Notes: generated by a model from the sequence alone, not told the origin. A stretch of DNA of 64,000 bases from Streptomyces sp. CB01201 (GCF_002803085.1 NZ_NNBJ01000010.1:186001-250000), one strand, 5' to 3'; counted from the first letter of the stretch, positions 35,301 through 44,313 are shown. Numbers and translations are program-made.

Positions 35301-37695
35301 CGCCGCCCAGAAGGCCAGATTCCCCCAGCTCAAGGACTACCCGGCGTTCACCGTGGACGCCCGCGACCGCTCCCGGGTGCGCGAGTCCCTGCGCGGGCAG
35401 CTGATCGCCACCCAGCGGGCCTCGAACGGGGCGCTGCTCGCCGCGACCGGCGTCCAGACCCAGGGCGTCCTCGACGACCTGTACGGAGCCGACGCCGCCA
35501 AGGCCGCACTCGGCCCGGTCTTCGCCCGGGGCCGGCCCACCCTCTCCGTATGGGCACCCACCGCCCGGACGGTCTCCCTCGAACTCGACGGGCGCACGGT
35601 CGCGATGCGGCGCGACGACGCCACCGGCGTCTGGTCGGTGACCGGGCCCGCGTCGTGGGCGGGCAAGCCGTACCGGTACGCCGTGACGGTGTGGGCGCCG
35701 ACCGTCCAGCGGGTGGTCACCAACCTGGTCACCGACCCGTACTCGACCGCCCTCACCACTGACTCCGCGCGCAGCCTGGTGGTCGACCTCGCCGATCCCC
35801 TGCTGGCGCCCCAGGGCTGGACCACCCTGAAGAAGCCGGCCGCCGTGCCGCTGCGCGAGGCCCGGATCCAGGAGCTGCACATCCGCGACTTCTCCGTCGC
35901 GGACCCCACCTCGCACCACCCCGGCCAGTACCTGGCGTTCACCGACACCGGCTCCGACGGCATGAAGCACCTGGCCCAGCTGGCGAAGTCCGGCACCTCC
36001 TATGTGCATCTGCTGCCCGCCTTCGACATCGCCGGCATCCCCGAGCGGAAGTCCGAACAGGCCACCCCCGACTGCGACTTGAAGGCGTACGCGCCGGACT
36101 CCGAGGAGCAGCAGGCCTGTATCGCCCGGTCGGCCGCGAAGGACGCGTACAACTGGGGCTACGACCCGCTGCACTACACCGTGCCCGAGGGCTCCTACGC
36201 CAGTGACCCGCAGGGGACGCGGCGCACGGTCGAGTTCCGGCAGATGGTGCGGGGGCTGAACGACGCGGGCCTTCGCACGGTCATGGACGTCGTCTACAAC
36301 CACACGGCGGCGAGCGGTCAGGCCGACAACTCGGTCCTCGACAAGATCGTGCCCGGGTACTACCAGCGGCTCCTCGCGGACGGCAGCGTCGCCAACTCCA
36401 CCTGCTGCGCCAACACCGCACCCGAGAACGCGATGATGGGCAAGCTCGTCGTGGATTCGGTGGTGACCTGGGCCAAGCAGTACAAGGTCGACGGATTCCG
36501 CTTCGACCTCATGGGCCACCACCCCAAGGCCAACATCCTCGCCGTGCGGGCCGCCCTCGACGCGCTGACCCCGGCCAAGGACGGCGTCGACGGCAAGAAG
36601 GTCATCCTGTACGGGGAGGGCTGGAACTTCGGCGAGGTCGCCGACGACGCCCGCTTCGTGCAGGCCACCCAGAAGAACATGGCGGGCACCGGTATCGCCA
36701 CGTTCTCCGACCGGGCCCGTGACGCGGTGCGCGGCGGGAGCCCCTTCGACGCCGACCCCGGGGTGCAGGGCTTCGCCTCCGGCCTCTACACGGACCCCAA
36801 CTCCTCGCCGGCGAACGGCACTGAGACCGAACAGAAGGCCCGGCTGCTGCACTACCAGGACCTGCTCAAGGTGGGCCTGAGCGGCAGTCTCGCCGGGTAC
36901 ACCTTCACCGACAGCGCCGGCCGCACGGTCAAGGGCTCCGACGTCGACTACAACGGCGCCCCGGCCGGTTACGCGGCGGCCCCCGGAGACGCCCTCGCCT
37001 ACGCGGACGCCCACGACAACGAGTCGCTCTACGACGCGCTCGCCTACAAGCTGCCCGCCGGCACCTCGGCCGCCGACCGCTCCCGCATGCAGGTCCTGGC
37101 GCTCGCCACCGCCGCCCTCTCGCAGGGCCCGGGGCTGTCCCAGGCCGGGAGCGACCTGCTGCGTTCCAAGTCGCTGGACCGCAACTCCTTCGACAGCGGC
37201 GATTGGTTCAACGCCCTGCACTGGAACTGCGCGGCCGGCAACGGCTTCGGGCGCGGGCTGCCGCCGGCCGCCGACAACCAGCCCAAGTGGGTTTACGCGA
37301 AGCCCCTGTTGGTCAACCCGGCAGTCACCCCCGACTGCGCGCAGATCAACAGAACCTCCGCCGCCTACCAGGATCTGCTCGCGATCCGGAGCCAGGAGGG
37401 CGCGTTCAAGCTCGCCACCGCGGAACAGGTCCAGTCGGCGCTCTCGTTCCCGCTGTCGGGGAGCGCGGAGACCCCGGGCGTGATCACCATGCGCCTCGGA
37501 CCGCTGGTCGTGGTGTTCAACGCGACCCCGACGACGCGGACCCAGCGCGTCGCCGACCTCGCGGGAACCGGGTACGCCCTGCACCCGCGGCAGGCGGCCG
37601 GATCCGATCCCGTGGTCGAGACGGCCACATACGATCGAGGTTCGGGGACCTTCACGGTCCCGGCCCGTACCGTTGCGGTCTTCAAGCGACACTGA
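32386..37695 (+). CDS. Secreted bifunctional amylopullulanase
   Basis: 1769 residues. Signal peptide with Ala-rich core (about 8-30). First GH13 domain (about 50-600) has the nucleophile Asp in GFRIDTVKN (about 299), Glu in LFGETYS (about 335) and Asp in GNHDMGR (about 404). Two PUD/CBM41-like modules follow (HYRRPAGDYDGWQL near 713, HYSRPDGDYAGWGL near 810), then a CBM48-like segment (near 1048). A second GH13 domain of pullulanase type has YNWGYDP (about 1254), GFRFDLMG (about 1372), LYGEGW (about 1410) and DAHDNESLYD (about 1541). The C-terminal beta domain reaches the end. It hydrolyses alpha-1,4 and alpha-1,6 bonds of starch or glycogen outside the cell. GTG 32386 is preceded by GAGGAG; ATG 32368 is possible. 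Confidence 0.92.
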   Translation: MIPLRRTAVALAAALCAAFVPAPPATAAAAPPAPPSDARLAAEPARHDATREQFYFVLPDRFANGDRANDRGGLTGSRMETGYDPTDKGFYQGGDLKGLTQRLDYIKGLGTTAIWLAPLFKNKPVQGTGKDASAGYHGYWITDFTQVDPHFGTNADLTRLIAGAHAKGMKVFFDVITNHTADTVDYAEKRYDYRPKGAYPYLDATGRPFDDRAGTKKVDANSFPYTPVVPAGKERKVPAWLNDPTMYHNRGDSTFAGESGEYGDFSGLDDLWTERPEVVTGMERIYEKWVRDFAVDGFRIDTVKNVDLAFWTQWATALDAYAKKRGRPDFFLFGETYSADPAVTSPYVTRGRLDATLDFPFQDAARQYASQGAPAAKLAALFADDYRYTTDKANAYEQVTFLGNHDMGRIGTFLKQDHPQAGEAELLQRDRLANELMFFSRGNPVVYYGDEQGFTGAGGDKDARQTMFASKVPDYLDDDELGTDRTHAFDAYDPAHPLYRTIADLSRLTRANPALRDGVQTERYAKDSVYAFSRTDARTRVEYVVAVNNATGPKAVTVPTGSANADFAVLYGGSGAVRSGSDAAVQVTVPALSSLVLKAAAPLPDPVAGPTITLKAPAAGATGTVELSADAGGGQLDRVVFAAQSGNGPWRTLGSADHAPYKVTQYLDLPAGTPLRYKAVVVDSRGRTASASAATTAGQTPAPGKPTAVERDHAVVHYRRPAGDYDGWQLTSGDQNAAFTGRDAYGAFAWVKVPPGAASLTYTVAKGGSADGPGRTVDLGRTGEVWVEQGRNGQSEQAPPGAYPPQDTAKAVLHYSRPDGDYAGWGLHTWTGAASPTDWSKPLAPTGRDAFGVTFEVPLAPGATSLSYILHKGDQKDLPDDQSLDLATYGHEAWLLAGQAKYLLPQGISGTSLDLGKSGAQWIDADTVVWQVKATGATSEQLVYAPGGGITVQDGALSAEGQWLRLTPAALSAAQKARFPQLKDYPAFTVDARDRSRVRESLRGQLIATQRASNGALLAATGVQTQGVLDDLYGADAAKAALGPVFARGRPTLSVWAPTARTVSLELDGRTVAMRRDDATGVWSVTGPASWAGKPYRYAVTVWAPTVQRVVTNLVTDPYSTALTTDSARSLVVDLADPLLAPQGWTTLKKPAAVPLREARIQELHIRDFSVADPTSHHPGQYLAFTDTGSDGMKHLAQLAKSGTSYVHLLPAFDIAGIPERKSEQATPDCDLKAYAPDSEEQQACIARSAAKDAYNWGYDPLHYTVPEGSYASDPQGTRRTVEFRQMVRGLNDAGLRTVMDVVYNHTAASGQADNSVLDKIVPGYYQRLLADGSVANSTCCANTAPENAMMGKLVVDSVVTWAKQYKVDGFRFDLMGHHPKANILAVRAALDALTPAKDGVDGKKVILYGEGWNFGEVADDARFVQATQKNMAGTGIATFSDRARDAVRGGSPFDADPGVQGFASGLYTDPNSSPANGTETEQKARLLHYQDLLKVGLSGSLAGYTFTDSAGRTVKGSDVDYNGAPAGYAAAPGDALAYADAHDNESLYDALAYKLPAGTSAADRSRMQVLALATAALSQGPGLSQAGSDLLRSKSLDRNSFDSGDWFNALHWNCAAGNGFGRGLPPAADNQPKWVYAKPLLVNPAVTPDCAQINRTSAAYQDLLAIRSQEGAFKLATAEQVQSALSFPLSGSAETPGVITMRLGPLVVVFNATPTTRTQRVADLAGTGYALHPRQAAGSDPVVETATYDRGSGTFTVPARTVAVFKRH

Positions 37696-37731
37696 AGCGA
37701 TCATTCCAGGTCGCTCGACGAGTGATTTCGG

Positions 37732-39819
37732 ATGTTCCCCGCCCCGGGTTCCGTCACGGACCACGCCGTGGTCCAGACTGTGCCCGTGGTGGGGAATCTT
37801 CCTGTGGAGAGCACGAGCTTCATCGGCCGGTCCGTCGAACTGACCGCCCTGGACGAGCTCCTCGAACGGCATCGGCTCGTCACGGTCACCGGGCCCGGAG
37901 GCGTCGGAAAGTCCCGGCTCGCGCTGCGCGCCGCCCGGCAGTTCCAGGACCGCTGCCCCGACGGCGTCTGGTGGGTGGAGCTGTCCCCGCTGCGGGACCG
38001 GAACCTACTCGCGGCCACCGTCGCCGACGCCTTCGACGTCACCGACCAGAGCCTGCGCACCGCCTGCGAGGCACTCTGCGCCTGGCTCTCCGACAAGCGG
38101 CTGCTCCTGGTGCTCGACACGTGTGAACACCTGATCAGCGCCTGCGGCCATCTGATCGGCGAACTGCTCCAGACCTCGCCGGGCCTCACGGTCCTCGCCA
38201 CGAGCCGGCAGCCCCTGGGGCGACCGCAGGAACACGTCTTCCCCCTGGAGCCGCTGCCCGTCGCCCACGAGGCGCTCACCCTGTTCAAGGAGCGCGCCAC
38301 CGAGGCCGTGCCCCACCTCGACTTCGACGACCCCGGCCGGGCGGCGGCCGCCGCCGATGTCTGCCGGCGGCTCGACGGCATCCCGCTGGCCCTCGAACTC
38401 GCGGGCGCCCGGCTCAAGTTGTGGTCGGTGGAGCAGCTCGCCAGCCGGCTCGGCTCCCGCTTCGAGGTGCTCGCCGACACCCGCGTCGCGGCCCTGCCCC
38501 GGCACCAGACGATGCGCACCGCGATCGGCTGGAGCCACGAGCTGTGCGAACCCCTGGAGCGGCTGCTCTGGGCCCGCCTCTCGGTGTTCGCGGGCGACTT
38601 CGACCTGGCCGCCGCGCAGGACATCGGCGCGGGCGGCCCGCTGCCCGCCTGTGCGGTGGAACAGGTCCTGGCGGGCCTCGTCGACAAGTCGGTGGTACGC
38701 ACCCGGCTCGCCCCCTCCGGGCGGCTCGGCCACCGCATGCTGGACACCATCCGCGAGTACGGGCTGCGCTGGCTCGACGAACTCGGGGAGGGCCCCGAGG
38801 TGGCCGACCGGCACGCCCAGCGCTTCCGCCGCATCGCCCACGAGGCCGACGCCGCCTGGCTCGGCCCGGGTCAACTCGACTGGTACACAAGGCTGGAGGC
38901 CGAGCACGCCGATCTGCGCACCGCCCTCGAACACCTCCTGGCCACCGACCCGCAGGCCGCTCTGGACATGGCGGGCTCGCTCTGGTTCGTCTGGTTCTGC
39001 TGCGGCCGGCTGCGCGAGGGCCGCGGCTACCTCCAGCGCGCCCTGGACGGCTGCCCGGGCCCCGGCCCCTACCGGGCCGCGGCCGTGTGGGCGCTCGGCA
39101 TGTGCGCCTTCCTCCAGGGCGACTTCGTCATCGCGCACCGGCTCGGCGAGGAGTGCGCGCGGGCCGCCACCGACCCCGAGCAGCGGCTGCGCGCGGCCTA
39201 TCTCTACGGCGGCAGCGTCCTCATGCCGGGCGATCCCCAAGGGGCGCTCGACATCCTCGACCCGGCGCTCGCCCAGGACACCGGCTTCACCCCGGGCCGC
39301 GCCCTGTGCGCGCTCGCCCGGATCTACGCCCTGAACAACCGGGGCCGCCACCACGAGGCGTCCGCCGAGGCGGTCCTGCTGCGCGACGCGTGCGCGGCGC
39401 TCGGCGAACGCTGGATGCGGGCGTACGCCGACTACATGCTGGCCGTCAGCGCGCTCGCGCTCGGCCGGCCGGCCGAGGCCGCCGCGCACGCGCGGGCCAT
39501 GCTGAGCGGCAAGCGGCTGCTGCACGACAGCTTCGGCATCGCCATCGGCCTCGACCTGCTGGCCTGCGCGGTCGCCTTCCAGGGGGACGGCGAGGACGGC
39601 GCGCTGCTCCTCGGAGTCGGCCAGGAGTGCTGGCGCACGGTCGGCAAGGCCCAGATGGGCGCGCCCGAGCTGACCGCCGTGCGCGAGCGGTGCGAGCGCC
39701 GGGCGCGTGCGGCGCTCGGCGACGGCGCGTACGACTCGGCCTTCGGCCGGGGCGTGGCCGCCGGCCTGGACGAGGGGCTCGCGCTGGCCCTCAAGGGTGG
39801 TTTCGTGAACGGCAGTTGA
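37732..39819 (+). CDS. NB-ARC/STAND-type ATPase regulator
   Basis: 695 residues. P-loop GPGGVGKS (54-61), Walker B LLLVLDTCEH (about 123-132), sensor ATSRQPLG (about 160) and the NB-ARC GLPLALELAG-like GIPLALELAG (about 217). The C-terminal half (about 350-690) is helical, TPR-like. No HTH or BTAD domain is visible, so this is a STAND ATPase without its usual DNA-binding head; it may act on a partner. A receiver-PP2C gene follows 120 nt later. Start chosen at ATG 37732, with no clear ribosome site. Confidence 0.75.
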   Translation: MFPAPGSVTDHAVVQTVPVVGNLPVESTSFIGRSVELTALDELLERHRLVTVTGPGGVGKSRLALRAARQFQDRCPDGVWWVELSPLRDRNLLAATVADAFDVTDQSLRTACEALCAWLSDKRLLLVLDTCEHLISACGHLIGELLQTSPGLTVLATSRQPLGRPQEHVFPLEPLPVAHEALTLFKERATEAVPHLDFDDPGRAAAAADVCRRLDGIPLALELAGARLKLWSVEQLASRLGSRFEVLADTRVAALPRHQTMRTAIGWSHELCEPLERLLWARLSVFAGDFDLAAAQDIGAGGPLPACAVEQVLAGLVDKSVVRTRLAPSGRLGHRMLDTIREYGLRWLDELGEGPEVADRHAQRFRRIAHEADAAWLGPGQLDWYTRLEAEHADLRTALEHLLATDPQAALDMAGSLWFVWFCCGRLREGRGYLQRALDGCPGPGPYRAAAVWALGMCAFLQGDFVIAHRLGEECARAATDPEQRLRAAYLYGGSVLMPGDPQGALDILDPALAQDTGFTPGRALCALARIYALNNRGRHHEASAEAVLLRDACAALGERWMRAYADYMLAVSALALGRPAEAAAHARAMLSGKRLLHDSFGIAIGLDLLACAVAFQGDGEDGALLLGVGQECWRTVGKAQMGAPELTAVRERCERRARAALGDGAYDSAFGRGVAAGLDEGLALALKGGFVNGS

Positions 39820-39939
39820 CGAAACCGGGATGTACCCGTTTCGGACGGTCCGGCGGCGCTACGGTGGGCGACGGGTCAACAGCGGGGGGTCACTTCCCTC
39901 TTGACGGGCTTCCCGAGCCGAAGGGCGGTGAGTTGGCGG

Positions 39940-41544
39940 ATGTTCAGGTCCTGGGACACGACCGTCCTGGTGGTCGACGACGTGGATGCCAACCGCTGTG
40001 CGATGGGCGCCGTCCTGAGCCGGGCCGGACACCGGGTCGTCCCGCTGGCCAGCGCCTCGGCCGCGCTCATCGAACTCGACGCCCGGCTGCGCGCGGGCGC
40101 CCTGCCCGACGCCGCCGTCGTCGACGTGGGCCTGCCCGACATGGACGGCTTCGAGCTGTGCCGCCGCCTCAAGGCCCACCCGGGCATCGCGCCCATGCCC
40201 GTCGTGCACTTCTCGGCCGCCGCCATCACCCCGCACGACCGCAGCCGGGGCCTGGACGCGGGCGCCGAGGCCTACCTCACCGTGCCGGTCGAGCCCGAGG
40301 AGATCCAGGCCGTCGTCCGGGCCGCGCTGCGCGGCGCCCGGCTGCGCCACGAGTACGCGGCCCGGGCCGGCCGGCTCAGCCGCCTCGCGGAGGCCACCGC
40401 CACCCTGTACGAGGCGCGCTGCCCGCAGGAACTCGCGGACTCGGCCGCGGCCGCGGCCATGCTGCTCACCTCCGGTCCCGTCACCGGCTTCGTGTTCGGC
40501 GCCGACGCCTTCCTCCACGCGGGCGGCGCGGCCCGCCCCGATCAGGCCGCCGAGACCCCGGCGCTCGCCGTGCTGCTGCGCCGCGCCATGGCCGGCCGCG
40601 GCGGGGTGCGCTCCGTCCTGGCCCCGGTCCCGCTGTGGCCGCCGCAGCTCTTCGGCCCGGAAGGGGCCCGCCTCGTGCTCGCCCGCAGCCACGCCGACCA
40701 GCCGCCGGTGTGCCTGGCCGTCCCCGCCCGGCTGCCGTACGGGCAGGAGACCGAGGCGCTGCTCTCGCGGCTCGCCCAGTCCCTGGCCGTCGCCGCCGAG
40801 TCGCTGCGCACGCACGCGGAGGAGCGGCACATCGCGCTCACCCTGCAACACAGCTTCCTGCCGCAGCGCGCACCCCGGCTCCCCGGCGCCGACATCGCCC
40901 TGCGCTATGTCCCGGCCTCCAGCCGCGCCGAGATCGGCGGCGACTTCTACACCGCGCTCAGCACCCCGGCCGGCCTCCTCGTCGGCGTCGGCGATGTGGT
41001 CGGGCACTCCCTGGACGCGGCCACCGTCATGGTCGAACTCCGCCACGCCTTACGGGCGTACGCGACCGACCAGCACGAACCGGCGGCCTTGGTCCGCCTC
41101 CTGGACCGGATGCTCCAGCTGTACCACCCCGAGGCCACCGCGACGCTCTGCCTGGCCCTGATCGACCCGGCGACCGGCGCGGCCCGCATCGCCAACGCCG
41201 GGCATCTGCCGCCGCTGCTCCTCCCGGGCGGCGGCGGGGCCTCGTACATCGAGACCCGGGGGCCGCTGCTCGGCCTCGGCCTGCGCCATCCGCCCTCGAC
41301 GCGAATCCAACTGGGGCCTTCCGACGGCCTGTTGATGGTGACCGACGGGCTCATCGAGCGCCGTGGCACCGATCTGGAGGTGTCCCTGGAGCACCTCAGG
41401 CGCGCGGCGGCCGAGGCCCCCTCCGCCACCGAGGCGCTCTGCGACGCGCTGCTCGAACGGTTCGGCGACGACCCGGAGGACGACGTGGCCCTGCTCGCCC
41501 TGCGCCTGGGCGCGGACGACCGGAGCGCCGCCGTGTCGATGTGA
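39940..41544 (+). CDS. Receiver-linked PP2C/SpoIIE phosphatase
   Basis: 534 residues. N-terminal receiver (about 6-125) with the acidic pair VVDDVD and the phospho-acceptor Asp62 in VVDVGLPDMDG. The conserved late Lys is replaced (LTVPVEP instead of the usual LTKP), so phosphorylation chemistry may be weak. The middle (about 140-300) is GAF-like, without clear residues. The C-terminal SpoIIE phosphatase (about 300-520) keeps its metal Asp motifs AEIGGDFYTA, GDVVGHSLDAA, DGLIERR and DDVALLAL. Such proteins dephosphorylate anti-anti-sigma factors in stress signalling. An ATG start was preferred to TTG 39901. Confidence 0.85.
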   Translation: MFRSWDTTVLVVDDVDANRCAMGAVLSRAGHRVVPLASASAALIELDARLRAGALPDAAVVDVGLPDMDGFELCRRLKAHPGIAPMPVVHFSAAAITPHDRSRGLDAGAEAYLTVPVEPEEIQAVVRAALRGARLRHEYAARAGRLSRLAEATATLYEARCPQELADSAAAAAMLLTSGPVTGFVFGADAFLHAGGAARPDQAAETPALAVLLRRAMAGRGGVRSVLAPVPLWPPQLFGPEGARLVLARSHADQPPVCLAVPARLPYGQETEALLSRLAQSLAVAAESLRTHAEERHIALTLQHSFLPQRAPRLPGADIALRYVPASSRAEIGGDFYTALSTPAGLLVGVGDVVGHSLDAATVMVELRHALRAYATDQHEPAALVRLLDRMLQLYHPEATATLCLALIDPATGAARIANAGHLPPLLLPGGGGASYIETRGPLLGLGLRHPPSTRIQLGPSDGLLMVTDGLIERRGTDLEVSLEHLRRAAAEAPSATEALCDALLERFGDDPEDDVALLALRLGADDRSAAVSM

Positions 41545-41592
41545 CCGCGGGACGGCCGGGAGCCCCGGGCCGCCGGGTCGCCCGGGCCTTGC

Positions 41593-42306
41593 TCAGCCCA
41601 CGCGCGGCGCGGGCACCAGGGGGAGCAGGGCGGCCAGGCGGTCCACCAGCTCGCCGAACGGACCGTCGGCCGGCTCGTCCGCGAGCATCCGCAGCATGAT
41701 CGCCGCCATCTCCTCGTCGTGGGCCGCGCTCACCGCGGCGAGCGCGGCGAAGTCGTGCACCAGCTGCAACTCCAGCTCGCCGCGCGGAATCCGCCGCCCG
41801 TCCAGCCAGAGCAGGGCCGTCGACTCGGCGAGCGAGACCCACGACCGGACGACCAACTCCAGCCGCGCGGGCGGCTGTTGGACGTCTAGGTGGGAGAGGA
41901 TCTGGAGGTAGGCGGCGTTGCGCACCTCGTCGATCATGGCGTTGGCGGTGGACGAGCCGGCCGCCGGGCCGCCCCGCATCAGCGCCGAGAAGCCGGGCCC
42001 GTGCTCGTCGACGAAGTCGAAGAAGCGGCCCATGACCCGCAGCAGCCGGGCCCCCAACGGGCCCTCGTGCGGCTCCAGGAAACGCCCCGCCAACTCGTCC
42101 GCGGCCCGGCGCAGCGCGGCCTCGTACAGGCTCTGCTTGCCGGGGAAGTAGTGGTACACCAGCGGCCGTGAGATCCCCGCGGCCGCCGCTATCTCGTCGA
42201 TGGACACATCGTCGGGCGAACGGTGGCTGAACAGTTCGAGGGCGACCCCGATCAGCTGCTGCCTGCGCTCGTCGACGCCCATCCGTCGCCGTACCCCGGT
42301 CGTCAT
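41593..42306 (-). CDS. TetR-family repressor
   Basis: 237 residues. N-terminal HTH with ALELFSHRSPDDVSIDEIAAAAGISRPLVYHYF (split here: ALELFSHRSPDDVSIDEI at 23-40 and AAAGISRPLVYHYFPGK at about 42-58), then a helical ligand domain. It is downstream of the reductase gene with a perfect palindrome at 42320-42345 right before its start, which is the likely operator. It probably controls itself and the hydrolase-reductase pair. Confidence 0.85.
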   Translation of the reverse strand: MTTGVRRRMGVDERRQQLIGVALELFSHRSPDDVSIDEIAAAAGISRPLVYHYFPGKQSLYEAALRRAADELAGRFLEPHEGPLGARLLRVMGRFFDFVDEHGPGFSALMRGGPAAGSSTANAMIDEVRNAAYLQILSHLDVQQPPARLELVVRSWVSLAESTALLWLDGRRIPRGELELQLVHDFAALAAVSAAHDEEMAAIMLRMLADEPADGPFGELVDRLAALLPLVPAPRVG

Positions 42307-42319
42307 GCGAACAGACTAC

Positions 42320-42345
42320 CTAGGGGGTGGACGATCACCCCCTAG
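42320..42345. promoter_or_regulatory. TetR-type palindromic operator
   Basis: CTAGGGGGTG (42320-42329) and CACCCCCTAG (42336-42345), a perfect 10-bp inverted repeat with a 6-nt spacer. It spans the stop codon of the reductase gene and ends 14 nt before the TetR ATG. The position suits autorepression. A terminator role is less likely because there is no T tract. Confidence 0.65.
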
Positions 42346-43424
42346 AGGTCGAGCACCAGCCTCTTTCCGAGACACCTCGATACACAGATCAGCATCGAGC
42401 CGTCGCGTTCCGCGTCCGTGAGGAGTTCGTCACGGTGGTCTATCTCCCCTTCCAGGACGCGCTGTTGGCACGTTCCGCAGAAGCCCTGCTCGCAGGAGTA
42501 GGAGACGCCGGGCACCTCCGCGCGCAGCACCGAGAGCAGCGAACGGTCCGCCGGAACGGCCAGCGTCCGCCCCGAGCGGCGCAGCTCGACCTCGAACCCG
42601 GAGCCCGCCGTGGCCGCGCCGGGCGCGAAGCGCTCCAGGTGCGGGGTGCGGCCGGGGCCGAGCGCGGCGCCGACCGCGTCCATCAGCGGCTCGGGCCCGC
42701 AGCAGTACACGGCCGCGTCCGTGGGCGATGCGGCGAGGAACGCCCCGAGGTCCGCCATCCCCGACTCGTCCTCCGCGACGACGGTGACCTTCCCGCCGGG
42801 CCCTCCGGCCCCGCCGAGCCGCTCGATCTCGTCGAGGAACGGCATGGTGGCCCGTGAACGCCCGCCGTACAGCAGCCGCCAGGAGGCGCCCGAGGCCTCA
42901 ACTGCCCGGAGCATGGGCAGAATGGGTGTGATCCCGATGCCGCCCGCGATGAACGCGTACGACGCGCTCGGCACCAGCGGGAAGCGGTTGCGCGGTCCGC
43001 GCACCGAAAGCTCCACCGCCTCCCGGAGCTGCTCGTGCACCTCGCGCGAACCGCCCCGGCCGGCCCCGATGAGCCGGGTGGCGACCGTGTACGCGGTGCG
43101 GTCGGCCGGGTCGCCGCAGAGCGAGTACTGCCGTACGAGGCCGGAGGGCAGCACCAGATCGAGATGCGCGCCCGGCTCCCACGCGGGCAACTCGGCCCCG
43201 TCGGGGGCTTCGAGGCGCAGGCGCACGACGCCTTCGGCCGGCTCGGCGCGCTCGGTGACGGTCAGCCTCCGCAGCACGGTGGAACGCCGGGCGCCGTGCC
43301 CCGAGACGGGTTCCTCCAGGGCGGGCAGCGGCCACAGCGGGGAGGCCCCGATGCGCCGGCGCAGCGCCCGCCGGGCGAGCAGCGCGGCGCCGGCGGCCAG
43401 GGCGACGGTGGTGGCACGGCGCAT
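42342..43424 (-). CDS. FAD/2Fe-2S oxidoreductase (phthalate-dioxygenase-reductase type)
   Basis: 360 residues. N-terminal hydrophobic segment, FAD motif RQYSLCGD (about 139-146), nucleotide-binding AGGIGITPILP (about 180), then a C-terminal ferredoxin domain with Cys ligands at about 311, 316, 319 and 347 (C-x4-C-x2-C...C). Moves electrons from NAD(P)H through FAD to the iron-sulfur centre and a partner oxygenase. The ATG lies 1 nt after the stop of the diiron-like hydrolase gene, its likely acceptor. Confidence 0.85.
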   Translation of the reverse strand: MRRATTVALAAGAALLARRALRRRIGASPLWPLPALEEPVSGHGARRSTVLRRLTVTERAEPAEGVVRLRLEAPDGAELPAWEPGAHLDLVLPSGLVRQYSLCGDPADRTAYTVATRLIGAGRGGSREVHEQLREAVELSVRGPRNRFPLVPSASYAFIAGGIGITPILPMLRAVEASGASWRLLYGGRSRATMPFLDEIERLGGAGGPGGKVTVVAEDESGMADLGAFLAASPTDAAVYCCGPEPLMDAVGAALGPGRTPHLERFAPGAATAGSGFEVELRRSGRTLAVPADRSLLSVLRAEVPGVSYSCEQGFCGTCQQRVLEGEIDHRDELLTDAERDGSMLICVSRCLGKRLVLDL

Positions 43425-43425
43425 C

Positions 43426-44313
43426 TCAGTGGCCTCCGTTGGCGCCGGGCGAGGAGGCGAGATAGGCCACGGCCTGGGCCGTGCTGCCCTCCTGCGAGGG
43501 GTGGTAGGTACGGCTCAGATAGCGCGGGATCGACTTGAGCATGGACGGCGTCGAGGGCAGCATCCCCGTGCGGCCCGCGCGGTAGAACGCGCCGAGGCTC
43601 GCCCGGCCGACCTCCGGGGACGGGTCGTTGTCCATGAAGAAGCGGGCCCCGCGCTGCCACAGGAAGGCGAGCGCGGTGAACGCGGTCGCCCAGGTGCGCA
43701 CCCGCCGGCGGTAGCCGCCGTCGACGTGCATGAACAGCTCGAAGGCCACCGAGCGGTGCTCCACCTCCTCGGCGCCGTGCCAGCGCAGCAGGTCCAGCAT
43801 GGTCGGGTCGGCCCCGCGCCGGTCCAGGGTCTCGGCGTTGAGGATCCAGTTGCCGAGGAAGGCGGTGTAGTGCTCGATCGCCGCGATGGTGGCGACCCGT
43901 TCCATCAGCCACCAGCGGCTCGCCCGGCCCGGCGGCAGCGTACGGTCCCCGAGCAGCTTCTCGAACAGCCAGTCCACCTGCGCGGTGTACGGCGTGGGGT
44001 CGAGGCCGAGCTTCTTCAGATGGGGGAGTACGTCGTCGTGCGCGGCGGAGTGCATCGCCTCCTGGCCGATGAAGCCGATGACGTCCTCGCGCAGCCGGTC
44101 GTCCGTGATGTACGGCAGGACCTGCTTGTACACGTGCACGAACCAGCGCTCACCGGCCGGCAGCAGCAGATGCAGCACATTGATGGTGTGGCCGGTGAAC
44201 GGGTCGCCGGGTATCCAGTGCAGCGGGGTGTTCTCCCACGCGAACGAGACGTTCCGGGCCTTGAGCTCGATGCGCTCCTCCGCGATCGGAGCGGGCTGCG
44301 GCGTATTAGACAT
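43426..44313 (-). CDS. Metal-dependent hydrolase-like, possibly diiron, protein
   Basis: 295 residues, PF10118-type. Helix-rich fold with two metal motifs, EAMHSAAH (about 82-89) and EEVEHRSVAFE (about 178-188), each an E-x2-H pair as in ferritin-like diiron oxidases. Ends near TYHPSQ. Annotated hydrolases of this family have no proven reaction. Here it is followed by a 2Fe-2S reductase and a TetR gene, which favours an oxygenase-type role. ATG 44313 chosen; no clear ribosome site. Confidence 0.65.
   Translation of the reverse strand: MSNTPQPAPIAEERIELKARNVSFAWENTPLHWIPGDPFTGHTINVLHLLLPAGERWFVHVYKQVLPYITDDRLREDVIGFIGQEAMHSAAHDDVLPHLKKLGLDPTPYTAQVDWLFEKLLGDRTLPPGRASRWWLMERVATIAAIEHYTAFLGNWILNAETLDRRGADPTMLDLLRWHGAEEVEHRSVAFELFMHVDGGYRRRVRTWATAFTALAFLWQRGARFFMDNDPSPEVGRASLGAFYRAGRTGMLPSTPSMLKSIPRYLSRTYHPSQEGSTAQAVAYLASSPGANGGH

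Noticed and set aside
34408..37872. Very long open frame (1154 codons) antisense to the amylopullulanase
   Set aside because: High-G+C third-position bias leaves the opposite strand open; translation is low-complexity and has no conserved domain, while the sense frame shows two complete GH13 domains.
42320..42345. Intrinsic terminator for the reductase transcript
   Set aside because: There is no T tract, it overlaps the stop codon, and the distance to the TetR start suits an operator better; not fully excluded.
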